A stretch of DNA of 38,011 bases from an uncultured Flammeovirgaceae bacterium. GTDB lineage: Bacteria; Bacteroidota; Bacteroidia; Cytophagales; Cyclobacteriaceae. The stretch lies in the NCBI GenBank assembly GCA_937899105.1, contig CALBPF010000285.1, forward strand, positions 1 to 38,011. Reading direction: 5' to 3'. The notes under the pieces are model-generated. The model saw only the letters and a program-made list of their open reading frames with translations. It was not told where the DNA came from and did not search any database. A program made the translations under genes and the position numbers. Positions 1-8,815 of this stretch are shown in pieces (the first letter of the stretch is position 1; each line of letters starts with the position of its first letter).

Positions 1-395
1 AAAGTGACTATTTGAAAAACTTAGTGAGATTCTTCCTCCGTCAGAATGACTTAAAGTATTTAGTTTCTACCTTTTGAGACAGCCCCTTAGAAAACCAGGG
101 TATCCTGCATTGTGAAAACCAATAATTACACGAGGCATTTCCAACCCCCTGACCAAAGTTGACCAACAACACTTTCGTGCTTCCTTTCAGGGAACCGGTG
201 GGCGTGGAAATTGAAAACCACCGCTCTACAGCCCTTTACCGCATCTGCAGTTAATATTTCTACTGCCTGAGTCGAATTAAAATAGCTATTGCGTAATTCG
301 GGTTAATAATTTTTTAACCTAAGGATAACAGGTAGGCATGGTTAGTCCCCTGTGAAATTTATGTCGTAGCAGTAACCTAAAAACTATTAATCGCT
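1..395. other. Intergenic segment with repeat-like fragment
   Basis: No convincing gene was seen here. Positions 26-50 resemble a fragment of a short interspersed element often seen between Bacteroidota genes; its reverse complement begins GTCATTCTGACGGAGGAAG. A small hairpin, GGTTAA (301-306) and TTAACC (314-319) with a 7-nt loop, lies about 80 bp before the LytTR gene. The hairpin could be an operator or leader structure, but nothing else supports that. Confidence 0.35.
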
Positions 396-1100
396 ATGTC
401 AAAAGTAAGTATTGTAGAGAATCCTCCTATACATGCCCGGGAACTGGAGCTATTCTGTAACCGCGGAAATCACGATGTTGTAGGGAAATATCAAAATGTA
501 GACGATTTTATCCGGGACTTTGAGCGTAACTCTCCCGAGGTGGTATTAATAGATGCACACCTGAGAAGTCAGCTCTACGAAAAAAACACACCTAAAATTA
601 CGGAAAATGGTCAGGTTATTATCATCTACATGTTCGCACATTTTGACCCCGCCCTCCTGAGTGGGGCATGGTATAATTATCAGTTCGTGGCCATAAAACC
701 CATACAGGAAATCAAACTGCAAGAGATGATCCGGACGGCATTGGCTACCAAGCTTTCGGCTTCCGTACCGGCTGTTAACTACTCTTTGACAGACCGGATT
801 TTTGTAAGGGATAAGTATCGCTATGTAGCAGTGAAATTAAGCGAGATTTACTCGATTAAGGCAGACCGGTGCTATACCGAAATCCACACGAAAACGAAAC
901 GCTATATTGCTTCAGAAAGCCTCAACCATTTCGAGGAGTTAATCCCGGCAAAAAACTTCATTCGGATACATCGCAGTTGGATCATTAACATGCACTATGT
1001 TGATGCCATCGAGGAGTGCAGGTTAGAAATCCAGGGGCAAATGATCCCAATGGGTAAAACCTACCGGAAAAGGATTAAATCCATGCTAAACATTATTTAG
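396..1100 (+). CDS. LytTR-family response regulator with degenerate receiver domain
   Basis: The protein has 234 residues. Residues 1-115 have a receiver-like pattern: a short beta strand ending in E8, a candidate phospho-acceptor D53 in VVLIDAH, and a K101-P pair in FVAIKPI. The usual second N-terminal acidic residue is replaced (VENPP), so phosphorylation may be weak or absent. Residues 130-230 form a LytTR DNA-binding domain, with the typical IRIHRSWIIN segment and a C-terminal PMGKTYRKRIKSML stretch. LytTR regulators bind promoter DNA and usually pair with a membrane histidine kinase. No kinase gene is adjacent, so the partner is elsewhere or absent. It appears monocistronic, with a possible terminator hairpin at 1163-1179. 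Confidence 0.85.
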   Translation: MSKVSIVENPPIHARELELFCNRGNHDVVGKYQNVDDFIRDFERNSPEVVLIDAHLRSQLYEKNTPKITENGQVIIIYMFAHFDPALLSGAWYNYQFVAIKPIQEIKLQEMIRTALATKLSASVPAVNYSLTDRIFVRDKYRYVAVKLSEIYSIKADRCYTEIHTKTKRYIASESLNHFEELIPAKNFIRIHRSWIINMHYVDAIEECRLEIQGQMIPMGKTYRKRIKSMLNII

Positions 1101-1162
1101 CAACAGCGCCGTACGCTATGCCAATGAGCAAAGTTGAGCAGTGTTGAATTTAACAATTTGGT

Positions 1163-1179
1163 AACCTACGGAGTAGGTT
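1163..1179. terminator. Possible terminator hairpin after LytTR gene
   Basis: AACCTA (1163-1168) and TAGGTT (1174-1179) form a 6-bp stem with loop CGGAG, followed by ATTTTAA. The stem is short and the T-tract imperfect, so this is tentative. Confidence 0.35.
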
Positions 1180-1269
1180 ATTTTAACGGCCAAATCTTGT
1201 CATAAGATCGAGTAAAATAAGTAAGCGTGCTAGGAATTTTCACCTGCATAAAATTAAGGGTATTAAACA

Positions 1270-1590
1270 ATGATGGCTACAGAAAAACATTACCGGTCTC
1301 TACTAAAACACGTTATAAAACTCATGGAAGGACTCCAAATTAATGAGAAGGAGTTACCGGCAAATTTGTTTGAAGATATTTCAGAGAAAGATTATAAAAA
1401 ATCCATAGAGAAACTTAAGAAGCACAAGACTAAATTTGATGAAAGCAAGAAAGAGTTTGACCAGGCGAAAAAATCTTTTTTGGATGAATACGAGTTACTG
1501 CGGCGCAATTGGAGAAAAGATACCATGAAGATCAAGCGAAGGATTCGCAACACCAGGAAAAGTGTCTCCTTGCACGATTTTGGATTATAA
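1270..1590 (+). CDS. Small lysine/glutamate-rich coiled-coil protein, unknown function
   Basis: This 106-residue protein has no recognised domain. From about residue 35 to 85 it is dominated by K, E, D and heptad-like hydrophobics (for example KKSIEKLKKHKTKFDESKK), which predicts a long helix or coiled coil. The C-terminal 25 residues are strongly basic (RRNWRK, KIKRRIRNTRKS). It has no signal peptide or membrane segment, so it is probably cytoplasmic. It stands alone between the LytTR gene and the ECF sigma gene. The start ATG-ATG at 1270/1273 is ambiguous by one codon. Codon usage looks like that of its neighbours, so I take it as a real gene, but I cannot assign a function. Confidence 0.6.
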   Translation: MMATEKHYRSLLKHVIKLMEGLQINEKELPANLFEDISEKDYKKSIEKLKKHKTKFDESKKEFDQAKKSFLDEYELLRRNWRKDTMKIKRRIRNTRKSVSLHDFGL

Positions 1591-2010
1591 ATGCAATACC
1601 AGATGAAGTTTAATGCAGGTAGTTAGCTTGGCATAGGCGGATGCTGCAAGTCGTAAACATGGAGGTGAATAAATCGGTACTATGGTTTTTTTAAGCGCAG
1701 TTCACATCCGCAGTGCGTTGTTTTTTGTTTGCTTGAAGAAAACTCTGTTATCCTGAGTTGATCGAAGGATGAGTTTACCAAAATAAAGAGTAGTTGCCCT
1801 AAAAATGTCGAAGGGTGTCTCCTGACTGTTATCTTCCACCTAACTCCTGCCTTCTAACTCCTAATTCCTGGAAAAATTACAAGATCTAACTCAGTATTTC
1901 CTGAAGTTGTTTTCTCCTCGAAAATCCCACTAACCTCATCCACAATACTTAACACTTCCTTAAATACCCTTTTCTTTCTTGTAAGTTCAAAAAGAATTTA
2001 TTTAGTAGCA
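1591..2010. other. 420-bp intergenic region with short repeats
   Basis: I see no gene here. Positions 1747-1773 (TATCCTGAGTTGATCGAAGG core) resemble a degenerate copy of the TCATCCTGAG...GTCGAAGGAT dispersed element common in bacterial intergenic DNA; a second GTCGAAGGGTG fragment lies near 1807. CTAACTCCT occurs twice at 1840-1848 and 1854-1862, inside a pyrimidine-rich tract. The promoter for the ECF sigma gene is presumably near 1950-2000, but I could not pick out a clear TAnnTTTG box. Confidence 0.4.
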
Positions 2011-2592
2011 ATGAATCCTAAAGGCTACGATAAATTGTCAGATGATCAGCTGCTTTTCCTATTAAAAAAAGGCAATATGCGGGCTTTTAATCGCATCTAT
2101 AAAAAGTACTGGAAGCGTTTATTTACGTACGCCTATAAAATATTTGAAGACAAGCATATCTGTGAAGATCTGGTCCAGGAAGTATTCATAAAACTCTGGA
2201 GAAATGCTTCAGAATCTACGATAAATAACCTGGAAGCTTACTTGTTCAAGGCCGTAAAATATCAAATCTCCAACAATATTAGAAGACTAAAATGGACCGC
2301 CTCGCACGATGAATCATTGAATGAAGTCGTTAGCGCTAACAGAACAGAAAGCCGCATAGAATTAGATGAATTACAACAGCTTGTGGAAGCCTCTGTCCAA
2401 ATGCTTCCAGCTAAATGTCAAGAGGTATTTCGTTTGAGTAGAAATGAGCATCTCTCCAATCAGGAAATTGCAGACAGGTTAAATATCTCCATTCGGACGG
2501 TAGAAGCTCACATCCATCAAGCCTTAAAACTGATGAAAGGCCACATCCTAAATACAGTAATTTCAGTGGTAATCATTTTAGGTCTGCATTAA
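2011..2592 (+). CDS. ECF-type RNA polymerase sigma-70 factor
   Basis: The 193-residue protein has the two ECF sigma regions. Region 2 covers about residues 25-95, with the helix DKHICEDLVQEVFIKLWRN that binds core polymerase and the -10 element. Region 4 covers about residues 125-180, with LPAKCQEVFRLSR and the helix-turn-helix SNQEIADRLNISIRTVEAHI. The pattern matches the Bacteroidota sigma factors that control SusC/SusD loci. The last 14 residues are hydrophobic (NTVISVVIILG), a tail that might help membrane association. It is followed after 92 bp by a FecR anti-sigma gene and then by an STN-bearing SusC, the classic cell-surface-signalling order, so its likely target is the susC promoter downstream. 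Confidence 0.93.
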   Translation: MNPKGYDKLSDDQLLFLLKKGNMRAFNRIYKKYWKRLFTYAYKIFEDKHICEDLVQEVFIKLWRNASESTINNLEAYLFKAVKYQISNNIRRLKWTASHDESLNEVVSANRTESRIELDELQQLVEASVQMLPAKCQEVFRLSRNEHLSNQEIADRLNISIRTVEAHIHQALKLMKGHILNTVISVVIILGLH

Positions 2593-2684
2593 CCGAATAT
2601 TTCCCCTGTTAACTATTTGTTAAATCGTTTACATGCACTACGTAGTAACTGCTATTCATGTGACTTACTATTAAAGAAGTCAAT

Positions 2685-3659
2685 ATGACCAAAGAAGATT
2701 TCGTCCGATTAGCAGAGAAATACAACCGTAAAGAAGCCACGAAAGAAGAGTCCAGGCTGGTAGAATCCTTCTACGAGAAACTTCAGAACAAGAACCTCTC
2801 ACCCCAATGGAGTCAGTTCCAGGAAAAGGAAATGGAGCAGAAGCTCTTAGGTAAAATCAATCTAAATTTTCAAGGGAATGAAGAAAAAGCCCAAAAGCAA
2901 CCTCTATCAAGCTGGGGTACTTGGCGAGTAGCAGCTTCAATCGCTGTCATCCTTGGTTTAGGCATAGGAGCCTACCAGGTAATGGAACACGAACCTGTTG
3001 AGGTGGAATATGCTCATTATGTAACAAAACGTAATCAGCGAGCATCTGTAACACTTCCGGAGGGAACTGAGGTGAAACTTAATGCAGGAAGTTCCTTATC
3101 GTTCCCCAACCAATTCGCCAAAGACAAAAGAGAGGTGACATTAATAGGGGAAGCTTTCTTCGATGTCACTAAGGATGCGTCAAGACCTTTCGTAATTTCC
3201 TCAGGAGAGATTACAACCACTGTGTTAGGGACTTCATTTAACGTTCGGTCGTATCCGGAGGAGAATACGGATGTTACAGTCATTGAAGGAAAAGTAAAGG
3301 TAGAATCCGAAGTTGACTGTAAGGTATTAAATCCGGGGGCGCAGGCGCTTTTTTCTTTGGACGATAAAACATTGATGAAAGAAAAGGTAGATGTTCAACT
3401 CTACGCAGGGTGGACGAACCCTGAGTTAAATTTCGAGATGGTTCCGTTTGAAACCGTATTGGAAAGATTGGAGCGGTGGTATCGCATGGAAATCGTGCTG
3501 TCGGAGAATTCAGTCAAGGAGGATTGTTTTATTAGGGCAAAATTTAAAAATGAAGGTTTGATCCCGATACTCTATGGCCTGCAAACTATTGTCTCCTTTG
3601 AATACGATCATTCAGATGTGCAAAAAATTATTATTAAAAATAACGGATGTGTCAACTAG
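2685..3659 (+). CDS. FecR-family anti-sigma factor
   Basis: The 324-residue protein begins with a cytoplasmic helical region (1-75) expected to hold the sigma factor. A single membrane segment follows at about 81-99 (VAASIAVILGLGIGAYQV). The periplasmic part has a FecR domain (about 110-210) with the signature VTLPEGTEVKLNAGSSLSFP and the segment REVTLIGEAFFDVTKD, and then a C-terminal DUF4974-like domain (about 245-320, starting near FEMVPFETVLERLERWY). The family relays a signal from the STN domain of a TonB-dependent transducer across the inner membrane to release its sigma factor. The neighbours on both sides fit this: sigma upstream and STN-SusC downstream. Confidence 0.93.
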   Translation: MTKEDFVRLAEKYNRKEATKEESRLVESFYEKLQNKNLSPQWSQFQEKEMEQKLLGKINLNFQGNEEKAQKQPLSSWGTWRVAASIAVILGLGIGAYQVMEHEPVEVEYAHYVTKRNQRASVTLPEGTEVKLNAGSSLSFPNQFAKDKREVTLIGEAFFDVTKDASRPFVISSGEITTTVLGTSFNVRSYPEENTDVTVIEGKVKVESEVDCKVLNPGAQALFSLDDKTLMKEKVDVQLYAGWTNPELNFEMVPFETVLERLERWYRMEIVLSENSVKEDCFIRAKFKNEGLIPILYGLQTIVSFEYDHSDVQKIIIKNNGCVN

Positions 3660-3737
3660 CTAATAATACGCCAATGAAAATAGTAGAATAAACGAACCCC
3701 GGGTAAGTGAGTACACGAGGTGGTCACACTAAAAAAA

Positions 3738-3763
3738 CCCGGAACTGTTCCAGCAGCTCCGGG
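3738..3763 (-). terminator. Strong hairpin between fecR and susC, terminator-like on minus strand
   Basis: CCCGGAACTG (3738-3747) and CAGCTCCGGG (3754-3763) form a 10-bp stem with one A-C mismatch and a 6-nt loop. Seven A's precede it at 3731-3737, so on the minus strand it reads as a GC-rich hairpin followed by seven T's, a textbook intrinsic terminator. On the plus strand there is no T-tract. It sits in the 148-bp gap before susC, where it may block antisense transcription or shape the susC leader. Confidence 0.6.
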
Positions 3764-3807
3764 CCCAAAATAAGCATACAATTTTTCATGTACACAATTT
3801 AAAATAA

Positions 3808-6800
3808 ATGAATCCAAAATTACTAAAACAATTGATGTTTGCATCAAGACAAGTATTCTATATATTTCTGCTTCAGACGGCTAGCATACAATTTTTGCTC
3901 GCAAGCAATAGTTCTGGCCAGGCATTCAAGGACATTAAGTTAGACTTGAATGTTAAAAACAAATCGATACTATCGGTTTTCGACCAGATTGAAGAACTTA
4001 CCGACTTCACGTTTGCCTACACGAAAAGGATAACCAAGGATAAAAACAAAATTTCTCTTCGAAGAAAGGGTGATTTGAAATCAATTCTTGAGGAAATCGC
4101 TTTAAAAAGCGACTATAACTTCAAAAGAATAAATGAGATGATCTATGTGGTGCCAAGAAAGAGATCGGAGGAAATACATATTTCAGAAGAGACCTACGAT
4201 CGCACCATTACGGGTAAAGTCACGGTTGGGAATGGGGAGCCGCTCATTGGAGCTACTATACACTTAAAAGGCACCTCGATTGGGGCAATAACTGACGTAA
4301 ACGGGAACTTTACACTATCCGTCCCGGACGATGCGGAGAGAATCATTTTCTCCTATGTGGGATTTCAATCCGTCGAGATTCTCATTGGAAATCAAACCGA
4401 CTTTAACATTACCCTTGTGGAAGATTTGGCTGCACTTAATGAAGTGGTAGTGATTGGATATGGTACCCAGGATAAAGAGAAATTCAATGGAGCGGTTTCC
4501 AAGATAAATAACGACGCGTTGAATGAATATTCTACTGCAAACTTTGAGCAGGCCATGATTGGAAGAATTGCTGGAGTTCAGGTGTTTTCAAACGGAAAAA
4601 ACCCGGGAGATAATTCTGTAATACAAATCAGGGGACTTAACACATTGACAGCAGGAACGGATCCATTGATTGTTGTAGATGGTAATCCATTGACAGAAGG
4701 TTCTTCTATGAGTTCTATAAACACCAATGATATAGAATCTGTCAGTGTGCTAAAGGGAGCGGCTTCAGCAGCAATCTACGGTTCCAGAGCTTCCAGTGGC
4801 GTGATTTTCATTAGCACCAAAAGAGGTACACCGGGAAAGTTAAAAGTCACCTATGATGGGTACGTAGGGGTGCAAAAACGAATGGATAAATTTGAATTAA
4901 CAGATGCATACCAAACAGCCCTTTTCGATAATGACGCGCGTAACTTTGGCTATTTATCCGGGGGCGCCGGAAGAAGCATTAACGATGACAATGCTACGAG
5001 GGATGCAAATGGTGGCGGTAAGCGAAGCAGAATTCCGGATTACCTCCGGGGCTATTTAGACGGTACCCCTGAACTAACCAATACGAACTGGCAGGATGAA
5101 GTGTTTAGAACAGCCAGGCAGGAAAGTCACTATATTAATTTGAGCGGCGGGACAGAGCAGTCCGACTATTCCATTTCTTTTGGGTTCCTTGATCAGGAGA
5201 ACATTATCATTGACTCCGATTATAAGCGATATACGAATAACATCAGGTTCAATACACAAGTGAGTAAGATGGTCAGGTTCGGTGTTAATACGAATCTCTC
5301 CTATACGGATGCCAACTTAACAGGTGAGAGAGCATGGTCCAGTTCTCGCTTAGGGTTTAAACAACAAGCAGACCCCGCTTACAGTGTGGTGTTGATGCAG
5401 CCATATTACCCGATTACAAATGCAGACGGTTCCTTAGCCATAGCGGCGCAATTGGATGACAACAATGATAATTGGGACGGGCCGATCAGTGAGAACACCA
5501 TTGCTCAAACGAAGCTTACTGATTTCTTGAGGACCGGGTTTAGGGCTTTTGGAAACACATTTGTAGAAATAGAGCCTATTGAAAATCTGACCTTCAAAAC
5601 AATGTTTGGGGGAGATTATGAAACCAGTTCAGAAGAATATTTCGGACCCTCCACGATCGGAGACTACAGGACGCCAGTAGAAGACAATAACACCAAAGCC
5701 TCGCTGTATAACACAGAAAGAGAAAATTACATCACGGAGAATACATTGACCTACATGAAAACATTCGGTGTACATACTTTTGAACTTCTCGGTGGATATA
5801 GTTACCAGCAAGAACTCTGGAGTAGAACAAGCCAGGAAAGTGAGGATTTTGCGGATGACAACATCAGGAATATTGGAGGGGCCACTTCCGTCAATTCCAC
5901 ACTCCAAAGCAGCAAATGGGCATTGGAATCGTATTTTTCCCGCTTGCAGTACGACTATGATGGCCGGTACTCGCTCTCTGCATCCATACGAAGAGACGGC
6001 TCCTCTCGATTTGGCAAGAATTCCAAGTACGGAACCTTTGGTTCGGTATCTGGTGGCTGGGTATTAAGTAACGAATCCTTCTTTCCCCAATCTACACCCA
6101 TCAGTTTTGCAAAAATTAGAGTGAGTTGGGGGCAGACTGGCAACAACCAGATTGGCAACTACAGTGCAATTGCCACACTCGATGATGATAATTATGTCGT
6201 TGACAATGACTTGATCTCAGGCCTGTACATAAACACTGCACCGAACGCAGACTTATCCTGGGAGACTAATACCGCACTCAACTATGGGATTGATTTAGGG
6301 TTTATGGAAGATAAACTTCAATTGACAGCGGAGTATTATGTAACCAATACGACGGATATGCTTCTCAATGTTCCGGTTCCTCAACAATCCGGATTTACCG
6401 AATCATTGCAAAATATAGGTGAGTTGGAAAATAAAGGGTTTGAGCTTGAACTAAACGGAAGAGGGTTTAGGTTAGGCGAGTTGGAAATCGGATTCAATGC
6501 AACCTACGCAACCAATGAGAACGAAGTGATTGCCCTTGGAAAGGACCAAGATCAAATCATCTACAGCAACCTATCCACATTCATTACGGAAGTAGGCCAC
6601 CCCATTGCTCAATTCTATACCTATGATATCATAGGGGTGTATAGGTCCCAGTCTGAAATCGATAACGATGAAGTGATACCGCTTGCAGGCACAGAGGTTG
6701 GAGATTACATCGTACGAGACACAGATGGTGATGGGGTGATCACTGCAGATGACCGGGTCATGCAAGGAGATTACAATCCGGATTTTACCTATGGCTTTGG

Positions 6801-7299
6801 TATTACCCTCAACTACAAAGGATTCGATCTGAATGCTCAATTTTTTGGTATTGAAGGTAGGAAAGTAGTAGATAATATGGTCTACCGAGCTGAAAGTGGG
6901 GAGGGTTTCTTCGTTCCGACGAAACACTATTTTAACAATTATTTCAATGACCGTAACCCTGACGGGTTTTTCAGGAGACCGGATTTTTCTAGTTTCTCAT
7001 CTGCAGGTCGGTTGACACGCACCTCAAGCCTTTCGGTGTATGATGGGGATTATTTCAGATTGAGAAGTCTTCAGATCGGTTATACCTTACCAAGCAAGGT
7101 GACTGATTTTCTGGGTATTGACCGAGCGCGTGTGTATTTCACCGGGAACAACCTATTCAATATTACGGATTTCCGCGGATACAACTCAGACGGTATTGAT
7201 ACCCGATCCGAAGAGCGGCAAACGTTATCGAGGGGTCTCATCAATTCCGCAAGTCCCTTGACTCGTTTTCTGGCAATCGGTGTCAACGTCAAATTCTAA
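3808..7299 (+). CDS. SusC/RagA-family TonB-dependent outer-membrane transducer with STN domain
   Basis: The 1163-residue protein has a signal-like hydrophobic N-terminus (about 17-33). An STN domain follows (about 43-115, ending MIYVVPRKR), then a carboxypeptidase-D-like repeat (133-203, VTVGNGEPLIGATIHLKGTS), the conserved NEVVVIGYGT (211-220), a plug (about 223-345, with QIRGLNTL and VLKGAASAAIYGSRASSGVI) and a 22-strand-type barrel ending in a hydrophobic strand (FLAIGVNVKF). Length and order are typical of SusC. The family imports large or complexed nutrients with TonB energy, with SusD as the lid. The STN domain contacts FecR, so substrate binding should switch on the upstream ECF sigma. 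susD starts only 20 bp later, so the two are co-transcribed. The adjacent GDPD genes suggest a phosphodiester-containing substrate. Confidence 0.96.
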   Translation: MNPKLLKQLMFASRQVFYIFLLQTASIQFLLASNSSGQAFKDIKLDLNVKNKSILSVFDQIEELTDFTFAYTKRITKDKNKISLRRKGDLKSILEEIALKSDYNFKRINEMIYVVPRKRSEEIHISEETYDRTITGKVTVGNGEPLIGATIHLKGTSIGAITDVNGNFTLSVPDDAERIIFSYVGFQSVEILIGNQTDFNITLVEDLAALNEVVVIGYGTQDKEKFNGAVSKINNDALNEYSTANFEQAMIGRIAGVQVFSNGKNPGDNSVIQIRGLNTLTAGTDPLIVVDGNPLTEGSSMSSINTNDIESVSVLKGAASAAIYGSRASSGVIFISTKRGTPGKLKVTYDGYVGVQKRMDKFELTDAYQTALFDNDARNFGYLSGGAGRSINDDNATRDANGGGKRSRIPDYLRGYLDGTPELTNTNWQDEVFRTARQESHYINLSGGTEQSDYSISFGFLDQENIIIDSDYKRYTNNIRFNTQVSKMVRFGVNTNLSYTDANLTGERAWSSSRLGFKQQADPAYSVVLMQPYYPITNADGSLAIAAQLDDNNDNWDGPISENTIAQTKLTDFLRTGFRAFGNTFVEIEPIENLTFKTMFGGDYETSSEEYFGPSTIGDYRTPVEDNNTKASLYNTERENYITENTLTYMKTFGVHTFELLGGYSYQQELWSRTSQESEDFADDNIRNIGGATSVNSTLQSSKWALESYFSRLQYDYDGRYSLSASIRRDGSSRFGKNSKYGTFGSVSGGWVLSNESFFPQSTPISFAKIRVSWGQTGNNQIGNYSAIATLDDDNYVVDNDLISGLYINTAPNADLSWETNTALNYGIDLGFMEDKLQLTAEYYVTNTTDMLLNVPVPQQSGFTESLQNIGELENKGFELELNGRGFRLGELEIGFNATYATNENEVIALGKDQDQIIYSNLSTFITEVGHPIAQFYTYDIIGVYRSQSEIDNDEVIPLAGTEVGDYIVRDTDGDGVITADDRVMQGDYNPDFTYGFGITLNYKGFDLNAQFFGIEGRKVVDNMVYRAESGEGFFVPTKHYFNNYFNDRNPDGFFRRPDFSSFSSAGRLTRTSSLSVYDGDYFRLRSLQIGYTLPSKVTDFLGIDRARVYFTGNNLFNITDFRGYNSDGIDTRSEERQTLSRGLINSASPLTRFLAIGVNVKF

Positions 7300-7319
7300 T
7301 CAACTAAAATTCGATTACC

Positions 7320-8723
7320 ATGAAGATTCAAATAAATAGGTTATTGTTTGTAGTAGCATTCGCTATACTATCGTGTTCTGATGAGTTGGATTTGGTTCCA
7401 ATCACAGAGAAATCAGCATCCAACTTCTATCGTAATGAGCAGGAAATGGAAACAGCGATTTTTGGTGTCTATGCGCAATTACAGAATAATGGCCTGTATG
7501 GACTCGATCTTATAGGAGTCGGTGAAATACCTGGGGAAGATACCTTTGAAGAAATAGCCGCCAATGATGGCGGGAGGTTTGGTCAGTTAGATGATTTTTC
7601 TACCAACGCCGAAAATGATCTGGTGGGTGACATTTGGAGAGAATCCTTTGAAGGCATTCAACGGGTTAACGTGGTGTTGAACCGGATCGAAGAAGTGGAA
7701 TTTGACAACGAAGCTTTAAAGGCCAACCGAATAGGAGAGATGCAATTCGTGAGAGGCTTGCTGTACTTCAATTTGGTAAGACTCTACGGTGATGTACCTC
7801 TGGTTTTAGAGGAAACGATAAACCCTTCGGATTACTTTGGTCAGGAGCGCACGCCTTCATCCGAAGTCTATGATCAAATCGAGACAGATTTGAATGCAGC
7901 AATTCAAAGTTTACCTGCAACCAAATCATCCGGAAGGCCGGCGATAGGTGCAGCGCAAGCTTTACTCGCAGATGTTCTGATGAATCAAGGGGATTATAGT
8001 GGGGCAGTATCACTGTTGAATGTCGTGGTCAACTCAGGAGAATATCTTTTAATGCCAACAACTGCTGAGGTGTTTGGAGTGTCCAACGAGGGTAATGCAG
8101 AAATCCTGTTTGAAGTGCAATATTCAAGTGGGTTGAATGGCAATAGTGAAGGAGAGAGCGCCGCCTCCCAATTCAGGCCATCCGGTACCACTGCGAATGC
8201 GAAAGGTCACAATTTGCCATCAGCGGAGTTCGTAGGTCTTTTTGAAGCCAGTGATACCCGTCAGAATGATTATGTAGGGTTAGATGCCGAAGCAAATCCG
8301 TTTTACTTCTCGGTAAAATATGAGGTGTCTGAAACCGGGGCGGATGATGGCGATACGGACCATATTGTGATCCGGTACGCCGATGTTCTCTTAAAACTGG
8401 CCGAGGCATTGAATGAGTCGGGAGGCGCAAATCCGGAACAGTACCTTAACATGGTTAGAAATAGGGCCGGTTTGAGCAATACAACAGCCACTTCCCAGAA
8501 CGACTTAAGAGATGCCATTGAGATGGAAAGAAGACTTGAGTTGATAGGTGAAGGTCATCGTTGGTTTGATTTGAAAAGAACAGGGAGAGCGGTTGAAACC
8601 ATGAATGCATGGTTTGCCGCAAATGATAAAAATGTGACGATCAGTTCAAACCACCTGATTTTACCTATTCCACAGAGTCAGCTGGATACGGATCCTGCTT
8701 TAGAACAGAATCCAGGCTATTAA
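7320..8723 (+). CDS. SusD/RagB-family nutrient-binding outer-membrane lipoprotein
   Basis: The 467-residue protein begins with a lipoprotein signal peptide (lipobox AILSC, Cys19). The SusD helical TPR-type fold shows in the NFYRNEQEMETAIFGVYAQL segment and in FVRGLLYFNLVRLYGDVPLV (about 140-165), both family hallmarks. The C-terminal region contains ADVLLKLAEALNESGG, the RNRAGL motif, ERRLELIGEGHRWFDLKRTG and the ending LPIPQSQLDTDPALEQNPGY, the usual SusD tail. It forms the lid on the SusC barrel and binds substrate at the cell surface. It follows susC by 20 bp and precedes the GDPD genes by 92 bp. A weak hairpin at 8737-8760 may reduce read-through into the GDPDs. Confidence 0.96.
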   Translation: MKIQINRLLFVVAFAILSCSDELDLVPITEKSASNFYRNEQEMETAIFGVYAQLQNNGLYGLDLIGVGEIPGEDTFEEIAANDGGRFGQLDDFSTNAENDLVGDIWRESFEGIQRVNVVLNRIEEVEFDNEALKANRIGEMQFVRGLLYFNLVRLYGDVPLVLEETINPSDYFGQERTPSSEVYDQIETDLNAAIQSLPATKSSGRPAIGAAQALLADVLMNQGDYSGAVSLLNVVVNSGEYLLMPTTAEVFGVSNEGNAEILFEVQYSSGLNGNSEGESAASQFRPSGTTANAKGHNLPSAEFVGLFEASDTRQNDYVGLDAEANPFYFSVKYEVSETGADDGDTDHIVIRYADVLLKLAEALNESGGANPEQYLNMVRNRAGLSNTTATSQNDLRDAIEMERRLELIGEGHRWFDLKRTGRAVETMNAWFAANDKNVTISSNHLILPIPQSQLDTDPALEQNPGY

Positions 8724-8736
8724 GTCCGGAGTTGAC

Positions 8737-8760
8737 GAGGGTTATTGGATAACGACCCTC
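8737..8760 (+). terminator. Weak hairpin after susD
   Basis: GAGGGT (8737-8742) pairs with ACCCTC (8755-8760), and inner TAT/ATA pairing is possible with a bulge. The following bases (TGTTAATAATT) are not a proper T-tract, so it is more likely a partial attenuator or mRNA-processing structure than a full stop. Confidence 0.3.
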
Positions 8761-8815
8761 TGTTAATAATTGAATTCATTAAAACCTATTAAAATAGTAT
8801 TAAACGAAAAATTCT

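Noticed and set aside
3656..3847. 63-codon minus-strand frame over the fecR-susC gap
   Set aside because: It crosses the hairpin and the start of susC, has no start context and no known motif.
5768..6067. 99-codon plus-strand frame inside susC
   Set aside because: Shadow of the strongly supported SusC barrel frame.
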